From Lentzea aerocolonigenes (GTDB lineage Bacteria > Actinomycetota > Actinomycetes > Mycobacteriales > Pseudonocardiaceae): a DNA stretch of 45,087 nt. The notes below the pieces were generated by a model that was not told where the DNA came from, made no database searches, and was given only the letters and a program-made list of their open reading frames with translations. The stretch covers positions 1 to 45,087 of the forward strand of contig NZ_JYJG01000171.1 of NCBI RefSeq assembly GCF_000955955.1, in the 5' to 3' direction. Shown here piece by piece: positions 32,810 through 41,310 of the stretch (within the stretch, counting starts at the first letter, position 1; each line of letters starts with the position of its first letter). A program made the translations under genes and the position numbers.

Positions 32810-34366
32810 ATGTTGCGCAAAGCTTTGTTGGCAGCGGTTCTGGTCGTCGGCCTGATGCCGTCCGCGCCCGCCATGGCGTTGGAGAACGGCCTGGCGCGTA
32901 CTCCCCCGATGGGCTTCAACAACTGGAACTCCACGGGCTGTCGAGCGGACTTCAACGAGGCCATGGTGAAGGGCATCGCGGACATCTTCGTGTCGCGCGG
33001 CCTGAAGGACGCGGGCTACCAGTACGTGAACCTGGACGACTGCTGGGCCAAGACGTCCCGCGACTCGTCCGGCAACCTGGTGCCGGACCCGGTGCGTTTC
33101 CCCAACGGCATCAAGGCCCTCGCGGACTACATCCACGGCAAGGGTCTGAAGATCGGCATCTACACCTCCGCCGGCACCAAGACGTGCAACACGGCGGGCT
33201 TCCCCGGCGGCCTCGGCCACGAGCAGCAGGACGCGAACCTCTTCGCCTCGTGGGGAATCGACTACCTGAAGTACGACAACTGCAACAACCAGGGCGTCGA
33301 CGCGCAGCAGCGGTACAAGGCGATGCGCGACGCCCTGGCGCGCACCGGCCGTCCGATCGTGTACTCGATCTGCGAGTGGGGCCGCACGGACCCGAAGGTG
33401 TGGACGTGGGGCGCGCCGGTCGGAAACCTGTGGCGCACCACAGGTGACATCTCCGACAACTGGGGATCGATGATCGGCAAGGCGCAGGCGAACCGGGCGC
33501 TCGCCCAGTACGCCGGGCCGGGGCACTGGAACGACCCGGACATGCTGGAGGTCGGCAACGGCGGCATGACCGCCACCGAGTACCGCACGCACTTCTCGTT
33601 GTGGGCGATCATGGCGGCGCCGCTGCTGATCGGCTCGGACCTGCGCAAGGTCAACGCCGACACGTTCACGATCCTGGAGAACCGCGACGTGATCGCGATC
33701 GACCAGGATCCGCTGGGGCGTCAGGGAACCGTGGTGTCGTCGTCATCGGGCAAGGTCGTCTACTCGAAGGTGCTGGAGAACGGTGACCGCGCCGTCGCCC
33801 TGTCCAACGAGACGACGTCGACCCAGACGATCTCCACCACGGCGGCGGCGATCGGCCTCGGCGGCGGGGCGTCGTACACGCTGAAGGACCTGTGGTCGAA
33901 GCAGGTGCGGACGGTGTCGAGCACCATCAGCGCGTCCGTTCCGGCACACGGGACCGTGCTGTACCGGGTGACGCGCAGCGGGTCGATGACGCGCTACGAG
34001 GCGGAGTCCGCGCTGATCTCGGCCGGTGTGGTCGAGTCGAACCACGTGGGCTTCTCCGGGACCGGGTTCGTCAACTCCGACAACGCCGTCGGTCCTTACG
34101 TCGAGTGGACGATCAACTCGGCCGCGGGTGGCGCGGCGACGCTGTCGTTCGGCTACGCCAACGGGACCACGGTGTCGCGGCCGCTGGACGTGTCGGTGAA
34201 CGGGGTGCTGGCGCGCGACGAGCTCGCGTTCGCGGGCACTGGTGCCTGGACCACCTACCTGGCGGTGCAGCTGCCGGTGACGTTGCAACCCGGTGAGAAC
34301 AAGATCCGGGTGACGGCGACGACCGCGAACGGTGCGCCGAACCTCGACTACCTCGACGTCGGGTAA
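32810..34366 (+). CDS. Secreted GH27 alpha-galactosidase with C-terminal CBM35-like module
   Basis: A 518-residue exported enzyme. A signal peptide (about 1-23) leads into a GH27 TIM barrel with the MGFNNWNSTGC opening, nucleophile D156 in DYLKYDNCNN and the acid/base region GHWNDPDMLEVG (D242/D244). A beta-sandwich domain follows to about residue 385, then a CBM35-like module (about 395-518: YEAESALISAG to NGAPNLDYLDVG). It removes terminal alpha-galactose from galactomannan or galactosylated pectin side chains. Its module closely resembles that of the preceding GH105-type protein although it is placed at the other end. Confidence 0.92.
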   Translation: MLRKALLAAVLVVGLMPSAPAMALENGLARTPPMGFNNWNSTGCRADFNEAMVKGIADIFVSRGLKDAGYQYVNLDDCWAKTSRDSSGNLVPDPVRFPNGIKALADYIHGKGLKIGIYTSAGTKTCNTAGFPGGLGHEQQDANLFASWGIDYLKYDNCNNQGVDAQQRYKAMRDALARTGRPIVYSICEWGRTDPKVWTWGAPVGNLWRTTGDISDNWGSMIGKAQANRALAQYAGPGHWNDPDMLEVGNGGMTATEYRTHFSLWAIMAAPLLIGSDLRKVNADTFTILENRDVIAIDQDPLGRQGTVVSSSSGKVVYSKVLENGDRAVALSNETTSTQTISTTAAAIGLGGGASYTLKDLWSKQVRTVSSTISASVPAHGTVLYRVTRSGSMTRYEAESALISAGVVESNHVGFSGTGFVNSDNAVGPYVEWTINSAAGGAATLSFGYANGTTVSRPLDVSVNGVLARDELAFAGTGAWTTYLAVQLPVTLQPGENKIRVTATTANGAPNLDYLDVG

Positions 34367-34381
34367 TCGGTAGCCGAACCG

Positions 34382-34412
34382 GCCGGTCACGTGCCTCGGG
34401 CGCGTGACCGGC
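34382..34412 (+). terminator. Terminator of the glycosidase operon
   Basis: GCCGGTCACGTGCC and GGCGCGTGACCGGC form a 14-bp stem (one G-U) with a TCG loop, starting 16 bases after the alpha-galactosidase stop and followed by TTACTATTT. This is a strong rho-independent-type terminator. Confidence 0.8.
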
Positions 34413-34416
34413 TTAC

Positions 34417-34434
34417 TATTTGTCGACACAAATA
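34417..34434. promoter_or_regulatory. 18-bp operator-like dyad upstream of nasA
   Basis: TATTTGTCGACACAAATA has perfect 7-bp arms (TATTTGT/ACAAATA) around CGAC. It sits in an AT-rich patch about 145 bases before nasA and immediately after the glycosidase terminator. The symmetry and AT content suggest a binding site for a dimeric regulator; I cannot match it to GlnR or another known box. Confidence 0.45.
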
Positions 34435-34577
34435 CCGGCACGCTCAGGACATTTCTTCGAATAAGTCCCATTCATGCCCAATGCAAAGTGAGGTAGCTCT
34501 CTTTTGGTGGCACTCCGCAGTGGATCGAGGACTCTGGGTAGCGAGGGAGTCATGCGGAGCCAAAAGTCGAGGTCCTC

Positions 34578-36644
34578 ATGGAAGTTTTGTCCGATTCTGT
34601 TCGGACCGGTACTGCAACACATTGTCCGTATTGTGCTTTGCAGTGCGGTATGACCGTAGATCAGGAACTCGTGGTGCGTCCACGCGAGTTCCCCACCAAT
34701 CGGGGTGGGCTGTGTCAGAAGGGCTGGACATCGGCATCCTTGCTGGCCAGCGACCGTTTGACGACACCACTGCTGCGCGGTTCGGACGGAACGTTGCAGC
34801 CGGCGAGCTGGGACGAGGCGCTCAGTTTCGTCGCGCAGCGAATTCGTGAGATTCAAGGGGAATCCGGGCCGGACTCGGTTGCGGTATTCGGCGGAGGAGG
34901 TCTCACCAACGAGAAGGCGTACCTGCTCGGGAAGTTCGCCCGAGTGGCGTTGAAAACGTCGCAAATAGACTACAACGGTCGCTTTTGCATGTCCGCCGCA
35001 GCCGCTGCCGGAAACCTCGCATTCGGCCTCGACCGGGGTATGCCGTTTCCGGTGACCGATGTGGACACCGCCGATGCCGTGCTGCTGGCCGGCAGCAACG
35101 TGCACGAGACGATGCCGCCGTTCTCGCAGCACCTGTCCGGGGCCGCGGTGATCGTCGTCGATCCGCGCAGGACACCGACCGCCGAAGCCGCCGCGCTGCA
35201 CCTGGCGCCGCGTCCGGGCACGGATTTGGCGCTGGCACTGGGGATGCTGCACGCGGCGGTGGTCGAGGGTCAGGTCGATGCCGCGTATGTTCGTTCGCGC
35301 ACAACGGGTTTCGACGCGGTGTGGCGAATCGCGGCGCAGTGGTGGCCGGAGCGGGCCGAGCTGGTCACCGGCGTCGCGGCCGCTGATCAACGTCGTGCCG
35401 TGCGGATGCTCGCAGAGGCGTCGTCCGCGTACGTGCTGACCGCGCGGGGCACCGAGCAGCATTCGCGTGGCACCGACACGGTTTCCGGCTGGATCAACCT
35501 GGCGCTCGCGCTGGGCCTGCCGGGTGTTCGCGGCTCCGGTTTCGGCTGTCTGACCGGGCAGGGCAACGGCCAGGGCGGCCGCGAACACGGCCAGAAGGCC
35601 GACCAGCTGCCGGGTTACCGCAAGATCGACGATCCCGAGGCGCGTGCGCACGTGGCCGGGGTGTGGGGGGTTTCGCCCGCGGAGTTGCCGGGGCCGGGGC
35701 GTTCGGCGTACCGGCTGCTGGAGTCACTGGGAACTCCTTCTGGCGCAAGGGGATTGCTGGTGTTCGGCAGCAACCCGGTCGTGTCGGCGCCGCGGGCGGC
35801 GCGGGTCACCGATCGGCTGGCTTCCCTGGACCTGTTGGTGGTGGCCGACTTCGTGCTGTCCGAGACGGCTCTGCTGGCCGACGTCGTACTGCCGGTGACG
35901 CAGTGGGCCGAGGAGGACGGCACGCTGACCAACCTGGAGGGCCGGGTGTTGCTGCGGCAGCGCGCGGTGCCGCCACCTGAGGGCGTGCTTTCCGACACCG
36001 ACGTGCTGGCCGGTCTGGCGGTGCGGCTCGGACAGCCGGCGGAGCGGTTTCCCGTTGCGGCGGAGGAGATCTTCGAGGAACTGCGGCTCGCTTCGGCCGG
36101 CGGCAAGGCGGACTACTCGGGTGTCACGTACGCGCGGCTGCGTGCGGGTGAGGCGTTGTACTGGCCGGTTCCGTCTGTGGATCACCCTGGTACACCGCGG
36201 ATGTTCCTGGACGGGTTCGCGTTTCCCGATGGCCTCGCCCGGTTCGTCGCGGTTGATTTCGCCGGACCCGCCGAGGTTGTGGACTCGTCGTTTCCCTTGT
36301 GGGCCACCACCGGCCGGGTGTTGCAGCACTACCAATCGGGCGCGCAGACGCGTCGCGTGCCGGAGCTGATGGATGCCGTGCCCGAGGTGTTCGTCGAGGT
36401 GCATCCGGACGTGGCGGCGCGGGCCGGCCTCGACGACGGCTCGTTGGCGCGCGTGGTGTCGCGTCGAGGTTCGGTGGTCGCGCGGGTGCGGTTCTCGCCG
36501 TCGATCCGGCTCGACACCGTGTTCCTGCCGTTCCACTTCCCCGGTGCCGGCCGCGCCAACCTGATCACCAACCCCGCTCTCGATCCCATCAGTGAAATGC
36601 CCGAGTTCAAGGTCTGCGCGGCACGTCTGGAGGTGGCGTCATGA
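34578..36644 (+). CDS. nasA: Assimilatory nitrate reductase, molybdopterin catalytic subunit
   Basis: A 688-residue molybdopterin oxidoreductase of the NasA/NarB type that reduces nitrate to nitrite in the cytoplasm. The N-terminal [4Fe-4S] site is C16-x2-C19-x3-C23-x22-C46 (HCPYCALQCGMTV, GGLCQKGW). Further blocks are NGRFCMSAAAAAGN with the position of the Mo ligand region, GSNVHETMPPFSQHL, the TGQGNGQGGREHGQKADQLP block and the C-terminal molybdopterin-binding TTGRVLQHYQSGAQTRR. No Tat signal, as expected for an assimilatory enzyme. ATG start; the stop overlaps the flavoprotein gene (ATGA). Confidence 0.92.
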   Translation: MEVLSDSVRTGTATHCPYCALQCGMTVDQELVVRPREFPTNRGGLCQKGWTSASLLASDRLTTPLLRGSDGTLQPASWDEALSFVAQRIREIQGESGPDSVAVFGGGGLTNEKAYLLGKFARVALKTSQIDYNGRFCMSAAAAAGNLAFGLDRGMPFPVTDVDTADAVLLAGSNVHETMPPFSQHLSGAAVIVVDPRRTPTAEAAALHLAPRPGTDLALALGMLHAAVVEGQVDAAYVRSRTTGFDAVWRIAAQWWPERAELVTGVAAADQRRAVRMLAEASSAYVLTARGTEQHSRGTDTVSGWINLALALGLPGVRGSGFGCLTGQGNGQGGREHGQKADQLPGYRKIDDPEARAHVAGVWGVSPAELPGPGRSAYRLLESLGTPSGARGLLVFGSNPVVSAPRAARVTDRLASLDLLVVADFVLSETALLADVVLPVTQWAEEDGTLTNLEGRVLLRQRAVPPPEGVLSDTDVLAGLAVRLGQPAERFPVAAEEIFEELRLASAGGKADYSGVTYARLRAGEALYWPVPSVDHPGTPRMFLDGFAFPDGLARFVAVDFAGPAEVVDSSFPLWATTGRVLQHYQSGAQTRRVPELMDAVPEVFVEVHPDVAARAGLDDGSLARVVSRRGSVVARVRFSPSIRLDTVFLPFHFPGAGRANLITNPALDPISEMPEFKVCAARLEVAS

Positions 36645-38077
36645 ATGCACGTCGGGTGGTCGTCATCGGACACGGCATGGCCGGATCCCGGGTGGCGTCG
36701 GAGGTTCGCCGCCGCGACCCGCTCGGCGAACGCGTGGCGCTGACCGTGGTGGGCGCCGAACCGCATCCCGCCTACAACCGGGTTCTGCTGTCGGCCGTGC
36801 TGGCCGGTGCGTTGAAGCCGGACGAGGTCACGCTGCAGGACTCGGTGTGGGCTGCTGACAACGATGTCTCACTGCTGACCGGTGTTTCCGTTGTACGCGT
36901 CAACCGTTCATTGCGCTGTGTCTCGCTGTCCGATGGAACGTCTGTGGCGTATGACGCTCTTGTGCTTGCGACGGGCAGCACGGCCTGGATCCCGCCGACC
37001 GATGGGCTTCTCGGGTCTGACGGGTCGCTGGCTTCCGGTGTCGTGCCGTTCCGCACGGTCGACGACTGCGCCGCGATCGTGTCGCTGGCCCGGCCCGGTG
37101 CACCGGTCGCGGTTCTGGGTGGCGGTCTGCTCGGTCTGGAGGCAGCGCGCGGACTGGCGGGACGAGGCAACGCGGTCACCGTCGTCCATCCGGTCGGCCA
37201 CCTGATGGAACGCCAGCTGGATCCCGCCGCGGGCGCGATGCTCGCGTCGACGCTGGGCACGTTGGGCATCGAGTTCCGCTTGGGCCGCCTGGCGACCGAG
37301 TACGTCCCCGGCGACGGCCTGGTGCTGGACGACGGCTCGTTCGTCCCGGCGGATCTCGTGGTGGTCTCCGCCGGTGTCCGCCCGGATGTGGCTCTGGCCT
37401 CTGATGCGGGTTTGTCCGTTGATCGCGGCGTGGTGGTCGACGACGCCCTGCGCACCTCGGACCCGCGGGTCTACGCGCTCGGCGACTGCGCGCAGCACCG
37501 CGGCTCTGTCGGTGGCCTGGTGCAGCCGGCGTGGGAACAGGCCTCCGTCGTCGCTGATCTGTTGTGCGGCACCAACCCGGCGTCGCGTTACTCGGGCACA
37601 CCGGTGGTCACGCGGCTGAAGGCCAAGGGCGTGGAGCTGACCGCTCTGGGCGACGTGCACGACGACTCGCCCGACGTGGAACTGCTGCGCTTCGAGGACG
37701 CCCGGCGCGGCCGCTACGCCAAGCTCGTCCTGCGCTCGGACCGCGTCGTCGGCGCGATCATGCTCGGCGCGCCGGACGCGGCGGCTGCTGTGGCCCAGCT
37801 CTACGACAGCGGGTCTCTGGTGCCTGAGGACCGGCTCGGGCTGTTGCTGGGGCGTGCCGTGGGTGTCGCGTCGGCCGGCCCTGCGGATCAGCCAGACGAC
37901 GCGGTGGTGTGCCGCTGCAACACCGTCACGAAGGGCGCGCTGGTGTCCGCGTGGGAGTCGGGCGCCACCTCGGTGCCCGGCCTGGCGGACGCGACCCGGG
38001 CCACGACGGGCTGCGGTGGCTGCAAGGGGGCCGTCACGCGCATCACCGAGTGGCTGGCCACCCGCCAGCCGGCCTGA
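36641..38077 (+). CDS. NirB-N-like FAD oxidoreductase with C-terminal BFD [2Fe-2S] domain, probable nitrate reductase electron-transfer subunit
   Basis: A 478-residue flavoprotein. It opens with the FAD-binding VVVIGHGMAGSRVASEV, has an NAD(P)H-binding fold at VAVLGGGLLGLEAARGL and the YALGDCAQH motif of pyridine-nucleotide disulphide oxidoreductases. A BFD-like ferredoxin domain ends it (VVCRCNTVTKGAL...TTGCGGCKG, four cysteines). It looks like the N-terminal part of NirB without the sirohaem nitrite reductase domain, so it most likely passes electrons from NAD(P)H to NasA, with which it overlaps by four bases. No nitrite reductase gene is in the window. Confidence 0.88.
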   Translation: MNARRVVVIGHGMAGSRVASEVRRRDPLGERVALTVVGAEPHPAYNRVLLSAVLAGALKPDEVTLQDSVWAADNDVSLLTGVSVVRVNRSLRCVSLSDGTSVAYDALVLATGSTAWIPPTDGLLGSDGSLASGVVPFRTVDDCAAIVSLARPGAPVAVLGGGLLGLEAARGLAGRGNAVTVVHPVGHLMERQLDPAAGAMLASTLGTLGIEFRLGRLATEYVPGDGLVLDDGSFVPADLVVVSAGVRPDVALASDAGLSVDRGVVVDDALRTSDPRVYALGDCAQHRGSVGGLVQPAWEQASVVADLLCGTNPASRYSGTPVVTRLKAKGVELTALGDVHDDSPDVELLRFEDARRGRYAKLVLRSDRVVGAIMLGAPDAAAAVAQLYDSGSLVPEDRLGLLLGRAVGVASAGPADQPDDAVVCRCNTVTKGALVSAWESGATSVPGLADATRATTGCGGCKGAVTRITEWLATRQPA

Positions 38078-38148
38078 CCCGCCACTGGCCCGGCCCGGGC
38101 ATGAGAGCTACCTGGCCAACCCAGGTGCTCTGGTCGGGGCCTCGGATC

Positions 38149-38178
38149 CACCTGCCGAGCAACGGCGCTCGGCAGGTG
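38149..38178. promoter_or_regulatory. 12-bp perfect hairpin in the spacer before narK
   Basis: CACCTGCCGAGC and GCTCGGCAGGTG form a perfect 12-bp stem with a 6-base loop (AACGGC). No T-run follows, so it is either a weak terminator, an mRNA-processing or stability element, or an operator. The 351-base spacer 38078-38428 holds this, a lesser AGGGGTC/GACCCCT hairpin further on, and a C-rich, gene-free stretch leading to the narK ribosome site. No further gene is supported there. Confidence 0.6.
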
Positions 38179-38428
38179 CCTTCACGCCGCGCCCACGCTC
38201 GCGCAGGGGTCCCCTCTGCCGGAGACCCCTCGCAACCCGAGTTACTCAGCAGGTCTGACACTCCCCGCCGATCACCGCCGCTCGACGGCCGAGTCACCGG
38301 CTCCCCGCCAGGGCAACGCCGCCCCACTTCTCACCGGCCAACACAGCCATCCACCTGCCAACACCACTCGTCACCTGCCCGCCCCTCGGCAGGCGATGTC
38401 CCCTGCCCTTTTCAGCCAGGAGAACCCA

Positions 38429-39709
38429 TTGAGCACCCACCTGCGGCAGCGCCCCACGCCGCCCTCCCCAGCCCGCAAGCGCTGGATAGACGACTGGCGC
38501 CCCGACGACCCCGCGTTCTGGCGACAGGGAGGCCGCCGCACCGCCCTGCGCAACCTCCTGGTCAGCATGACCACCCAGCACCTGGGCTTCGCGGTCTGGC
38601 TGCTGTGGAGCGAGGTCGCGGTGAGCCTGCCCGCTGCGGGCTTCCACTTCACCGTCGACCAGCTGCTCTGGCTGACCGCCCTCCCGAGCCTGCTCGGATC
38701 CGGCCTCAGACTCCCCTACACCTTCGCCGTCACCAGGTTCGGCGGCCGGACCTGGACGGCGGCCAGCGCCGCGCTCCTGCTCATCCCGACAGCCCTGCTG
38801 GCGGCGTGCGTCAGCAACTCCGGCACGCCGTACTGGATGTTCCTGGCGGCATCGGCGACGGCCGGGCTCGGTGGCGCCAACTTCGCCAGCTCCATGGCCC
38901 ACGTGTCGTTCCTCTACCCCGGCAAGCACAGAGGCCTCGCGCTCGGCATCAACGCGGCCGGCGGCAACCTCGGCGTCGCGGTGGTGCAACTGGCCGTGCC
39001 ACCGGTCATCACCGCGACCACGGGCATCCACCTGGCGTGGGCCGGCCTGATGTGGATCCCGCTGATCATCGCCACGGCCACCGCGGCCCTGCTCTGGACC
39101 GACAACTTCACCGAGGCGAACACCAACCCGCGGGCCTACAAGGAGGTGCTGAGCCACAAAGACACCTGGCTCACCTCGGCGCTCTACCTCGGCACCTTCG
39201 GCTCGTTCATCGGGTTCAGCGCGGCACTGCCCCTGCTCATCCAGACCCAGTTCCCCGAGGCGCACGCGAGCTACTTCGCCTTCCTCGGCGCGCTCACGGG
39301 CTCGGCGGCACGACCGGTGGGCGGCTGGCTCGCGGACGAGCACGGCGGCGGCAAGGTCACCATCGCGGCACTGACCGGCGTCATCGCAGGCGTGGTGGCG
39401 GTGATCGAAGCGCTCGCCGAGCACAGCTTCGCGCTGTTCCTGGCAGCATTCCTGTGGCTGTTCATCACCACGGGCATCGGCAACGGCTCGACCTACCAGC
39501 TGATCCCGCGCCTCTACCCGACCAAACAGCAGTCGGCGGCGGCCATCGGCATCATCGGCGCGATCGGCGGGCTGGGAGGCTTCCTGATCACCAGCGCGTT
39601 CGCCGCGTCACTGCACGACGGCGGCGGCCTCACCCCGGCGCTGACCATCTGCTGCGCCTACTACGCGGCCTGCCTGGCCATCACGGCGAAACGCTTCCGG
39701 CGGAGCTGA
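38429..39709 (+). CDS. narK: Nitrate/nitrite transporter (MFS, NarK family)
   Basis: A 426-residue major facilitator with about 12 membrane segments. NarK-family nitrate signatures are visible: GLGGANFASSMAHVSFLYP with the nearby KHRGLALGINAAGGNLG, and the second-half GALTGSAARPVGGWLADEHG and TGIGNGSTYQLIP. It brings nitrate in for the NasA pathway encoded just upstream. I start at TTG 38429 because AGGAGA lies 5 bases before it; the open frame 11 codons further has no ribosome site. A convergent terminator follows. Confidence 0.92.
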   Translation: MSTHLRQRPTPPSPARKRWIDDWRPDDPAFWRQGGRRTALRNLLVSMTTQHLGFAVWLLWSEVAVSLPAAGFHFTVDQLLWLTALPSLLGSGLRLPYTFAVTRFGGRTWTAASAALLLIPTALLAACVSNSGTPYWMFLAASATAGLGGANFASSMAHVSFLYPGKHRGLALGINAAGGNLGVAVVQLAVPPVITATTGIHLAWAGLMWIPLIIATATAALLWTDNFTEANTNPRAYKEVLSHKDTWLTSALYLGTFGSFIGFSAALPLLIQTQFPEAHASYFAFLGALTGSAARPVGGWLADEHGGGKVTIAALTGVIAGVVAVIEALAEHSFALFLAAFLWLFITTGIGNGSTYQLIPRLYPTKQQSAAAIGIIGAIGGLGGFLITSAFAASLHDGGGLTPALTICCAYYAACLAITAKRFRRS

Positions 39710-39711
39710 AG

Positions 39712-39737
39712 CGGGGCGCCCCGCGAGGAGCGCCCCG
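39712..39737. terminator. Bidirectional terminator hairpin between narK and the conservon
   Basis: CGGGGCGC (39712-39719) and GCGCCCCG (39730-39737) form an 8-bp GC stem with a 10-base loop between the convergent narK and cvnD stops. It lacks a long T-run on either side but is the only hairpin in the 35-base gap. Confidence 0.55.
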
Positions 39738-39744
39738 TCCAAGC

Positions 39745-40362
39745 TCAGCACACAGGTGCGAGCGGCGTCGTTTCGTCAGGCCCCGGACGGCGCCGCCACC
39801 GGTCCAGCTTCGCGTGTTCCGCCAGCGAGATGAGCGTCTCGCGCACTGACAACCGCACCCGAGGATCGCAGTTCACCACAGGGACCCTGGGATCGATGCC
39901 CATGCCGTGGATGATCGCCTTCACGTCCGAGCGCACCGACGCGTGCACGTTGTTCAACGCCAGCACGTACGGGATCCGGTGGTCCTCGAAGTACCGCATC
40001 GCGTCCACGGAGTCCGCGGGACGCATCACGTCGAACAGCACGACCGCACCGACGGCGCCGCGCACCACGTCGTTCCAGCCCGCGCGCGGGTCCTGCCACT
40101 GCGGGGCGACGAACAGGTGCAGCGCCAGCCCGGGATCGAGCCACACACGGCCGAACTGTATGCGCACCAGCTCGGTGACCAAGCCCGTGCGCTCCGGTGG
40201 GAGCGCTGTCATGGTCAACAGATCGTTTTCCACGATGGACCTGATGAAGGTGCTCTTGCCGACGCCGAAGCCACCGGCGACCACAACCTTGGCCGAAGTC
40301 AGCTCCCGTCCAGGCGGCCCGGGGGGCCCGAAGTCGGGAAATCTAGAGCCGACGTAGTCCAC
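39745..40362 (-). CDS. CvnD-type small GTP/ATP-binding protein of the conservon
   Basis: A 205-residue P-loop NTPase (Walker A GGFGVGKST) of the conservon D family, similar to small GTPases. It has a VVLFDVMRPADS segment and the LALNNVHASV guanine-recognition-like region. In Streptomyces conservons (CvnABCD) this protein associates with the membrane complex formed with the sensor. GTG start overlapping the cvnC end by 20 bases. Last gene of the four-gene operon. Confidence 0.9.
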   Translation of the reverse strand: MDYVGSRFPDFGPPGPPGRELTSAKVVVAGGFGVGKSTFIRSIVENDLLTMTALPPERTGLVTELVRIQFGRVWLDPGLALHLFVAPQWQDPRAGWNDVVRGAVGAVVLFDVMRPADSVDAMRYFEDHRIPYVLALNNVHASVRSDVKAIIHGMGIDPRVPVVNCDPRVRLSVRETLISLAEHAKLDRWRRRPGPDETTPLAPVC

Positions 40363-40894
40363 TAAGCACTCTCTCCATCAACCCGAGGTCCGGCGTGTCA
40401 CCGCCTGCGGAAGCGGTCTGGTGCACGTCCACCAGACCTCGTTCCGCCATGTCGCCGAGCAACACCTTCACGACTCCGAGTGGGAGTCGCATCAGTGCGG
40501 CCACCTCCGCGACGGATCGCGGGGAGTGGCAGAGCTCGACAACGCGTTGGTGCTCAGCCTGCAAGATACCCGCAGACTGCCGACTCTGATCATTGGCGGA
40601 GACAAGTGTCTCGATCTCGAGGTCGATGTTCGACCGTGTGCGCCCACCCGTCCAGGCATATGCACGAACGATCGACGCGTCCTGAACCTCCGCGCCGGGA
40701 GGTTCAGCAGCGGGAAATTCTTCTTGCGGTACAACGGGAGTCGCTTCCCGCGCGGGCACCGCGGACGACGTGCGCGATCGCTTGCGACCCGAGTCCAGGG
40801 AGAACCCGTTCATCAGGTCGGCGAACGTCTGCTCGGCGGGCGACTCAGCCCGCCTGCGTCGCCGGTGCGCGTCAGCGGCCGAACTCATGATCAC
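40343..40894 (-). CDS. CvnC-type DUF742 protein
   Basis: A 183-residue DUF742 protein. The C-terminal half has the conserved VRAYAWTGGRTRSNIDLEIE, EHQRVVELCHSPRSVAEVAA and LGVVKVLLGDMAERGLV blocks; the N-terminal 70 residues are polar and variable. The family is found almost only as the third member of actinobacterial conservons, with a winged-helix-like core of unknown ligand. Overlaps cvnB (ATGA) and cvnD. Confidence 0.92.
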   Translation of the reverse strand: MIMSSAADAHRRRRRAESPAEQTFADLMNGFSLDSGRKRSRTSSAVPAREATPVVPQEEFPAAEPPGAEVQDASIVRAYAWTGGRTRSNIDLEIETLVSANDQSRQSAGILQAEHQRVVELCHSPRSVAEVAALMRLPLGVVKVLLGDMAERGLVDVHQTASAGGDTPDLGLMERVLSGLRRL

Positions 40895-41310
40895 CTCACG
40901 CTGTGCAGCTGCGCTCGCAGTTCGGGGGTGAGGATCTGGCCCACCTGATCAACCACCACGGTCATCTCGTAGGCCACTTGGCCGACGTCGCTGTCGGGCG
41001 CGGCGAGAACCGCCAAACAAGACCCGTCTCGAATGGACATGAGGAGCATGATCCCGTAGTCCATCTCGATCACGGTGCGCAACACTCCGCCACCTTCGAA
41101 GCAACGTGAGGCGCTCAGCGTGAGCGCCGTGACGCCGGAGGCGATGGCGGCCAGCTGCTCCGCGCGGTCCGGCGGCAGGCCCGTCGACTTGGTGAGCAGA
41201 AGACCGTCCACCGAGATCACGATCGCGTGCGCGACCCCGGCCACGCGGTCGACGAAGTTCGTGATGAGCCAGCCGAACTGGTCCACCTGGCGCGACTGAG
41301 GCGTGCTCAT
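40891..41310 (-). CDS. CvnB-type roadblock/LC7 protein
   Basis: A 139-residue roadblock/LC7 domain protein, with FGWLITNFVDRVAGVAHAIV, SVDGLLLTKSTGLPPDRAEQL and MDYGIMLLMSIRDGSCLAVLA. LC7 proteins regulate small GTPases; here the partner is the CvnD NTPase encoded two genes downstream. ATG start overlapping the cvnA stop by four bases (ATGA). Length and order are standard for conservons. Confidence 0.93.
   Translation of the reverse strand: MSTPQSRQVDQFGWLITNFVDRVAGVAHAIVISVDGLLLTKSTGLPPDRAEQLAAIASGVTALTLSASRCFEGGGVLRTVIEMDYGIMLLMSIRDGSCLAVLAAPDSDVGQVAYEMTVVVDQVGQILTPELRAQLHSVR

Noticed and set aside
37909..39849. A 646-codon plus-strand open frame overlapping narK
   Set aside because: Arg/Pro/His-rich shadow; NarK motifs and membrane segments are in the other frame.
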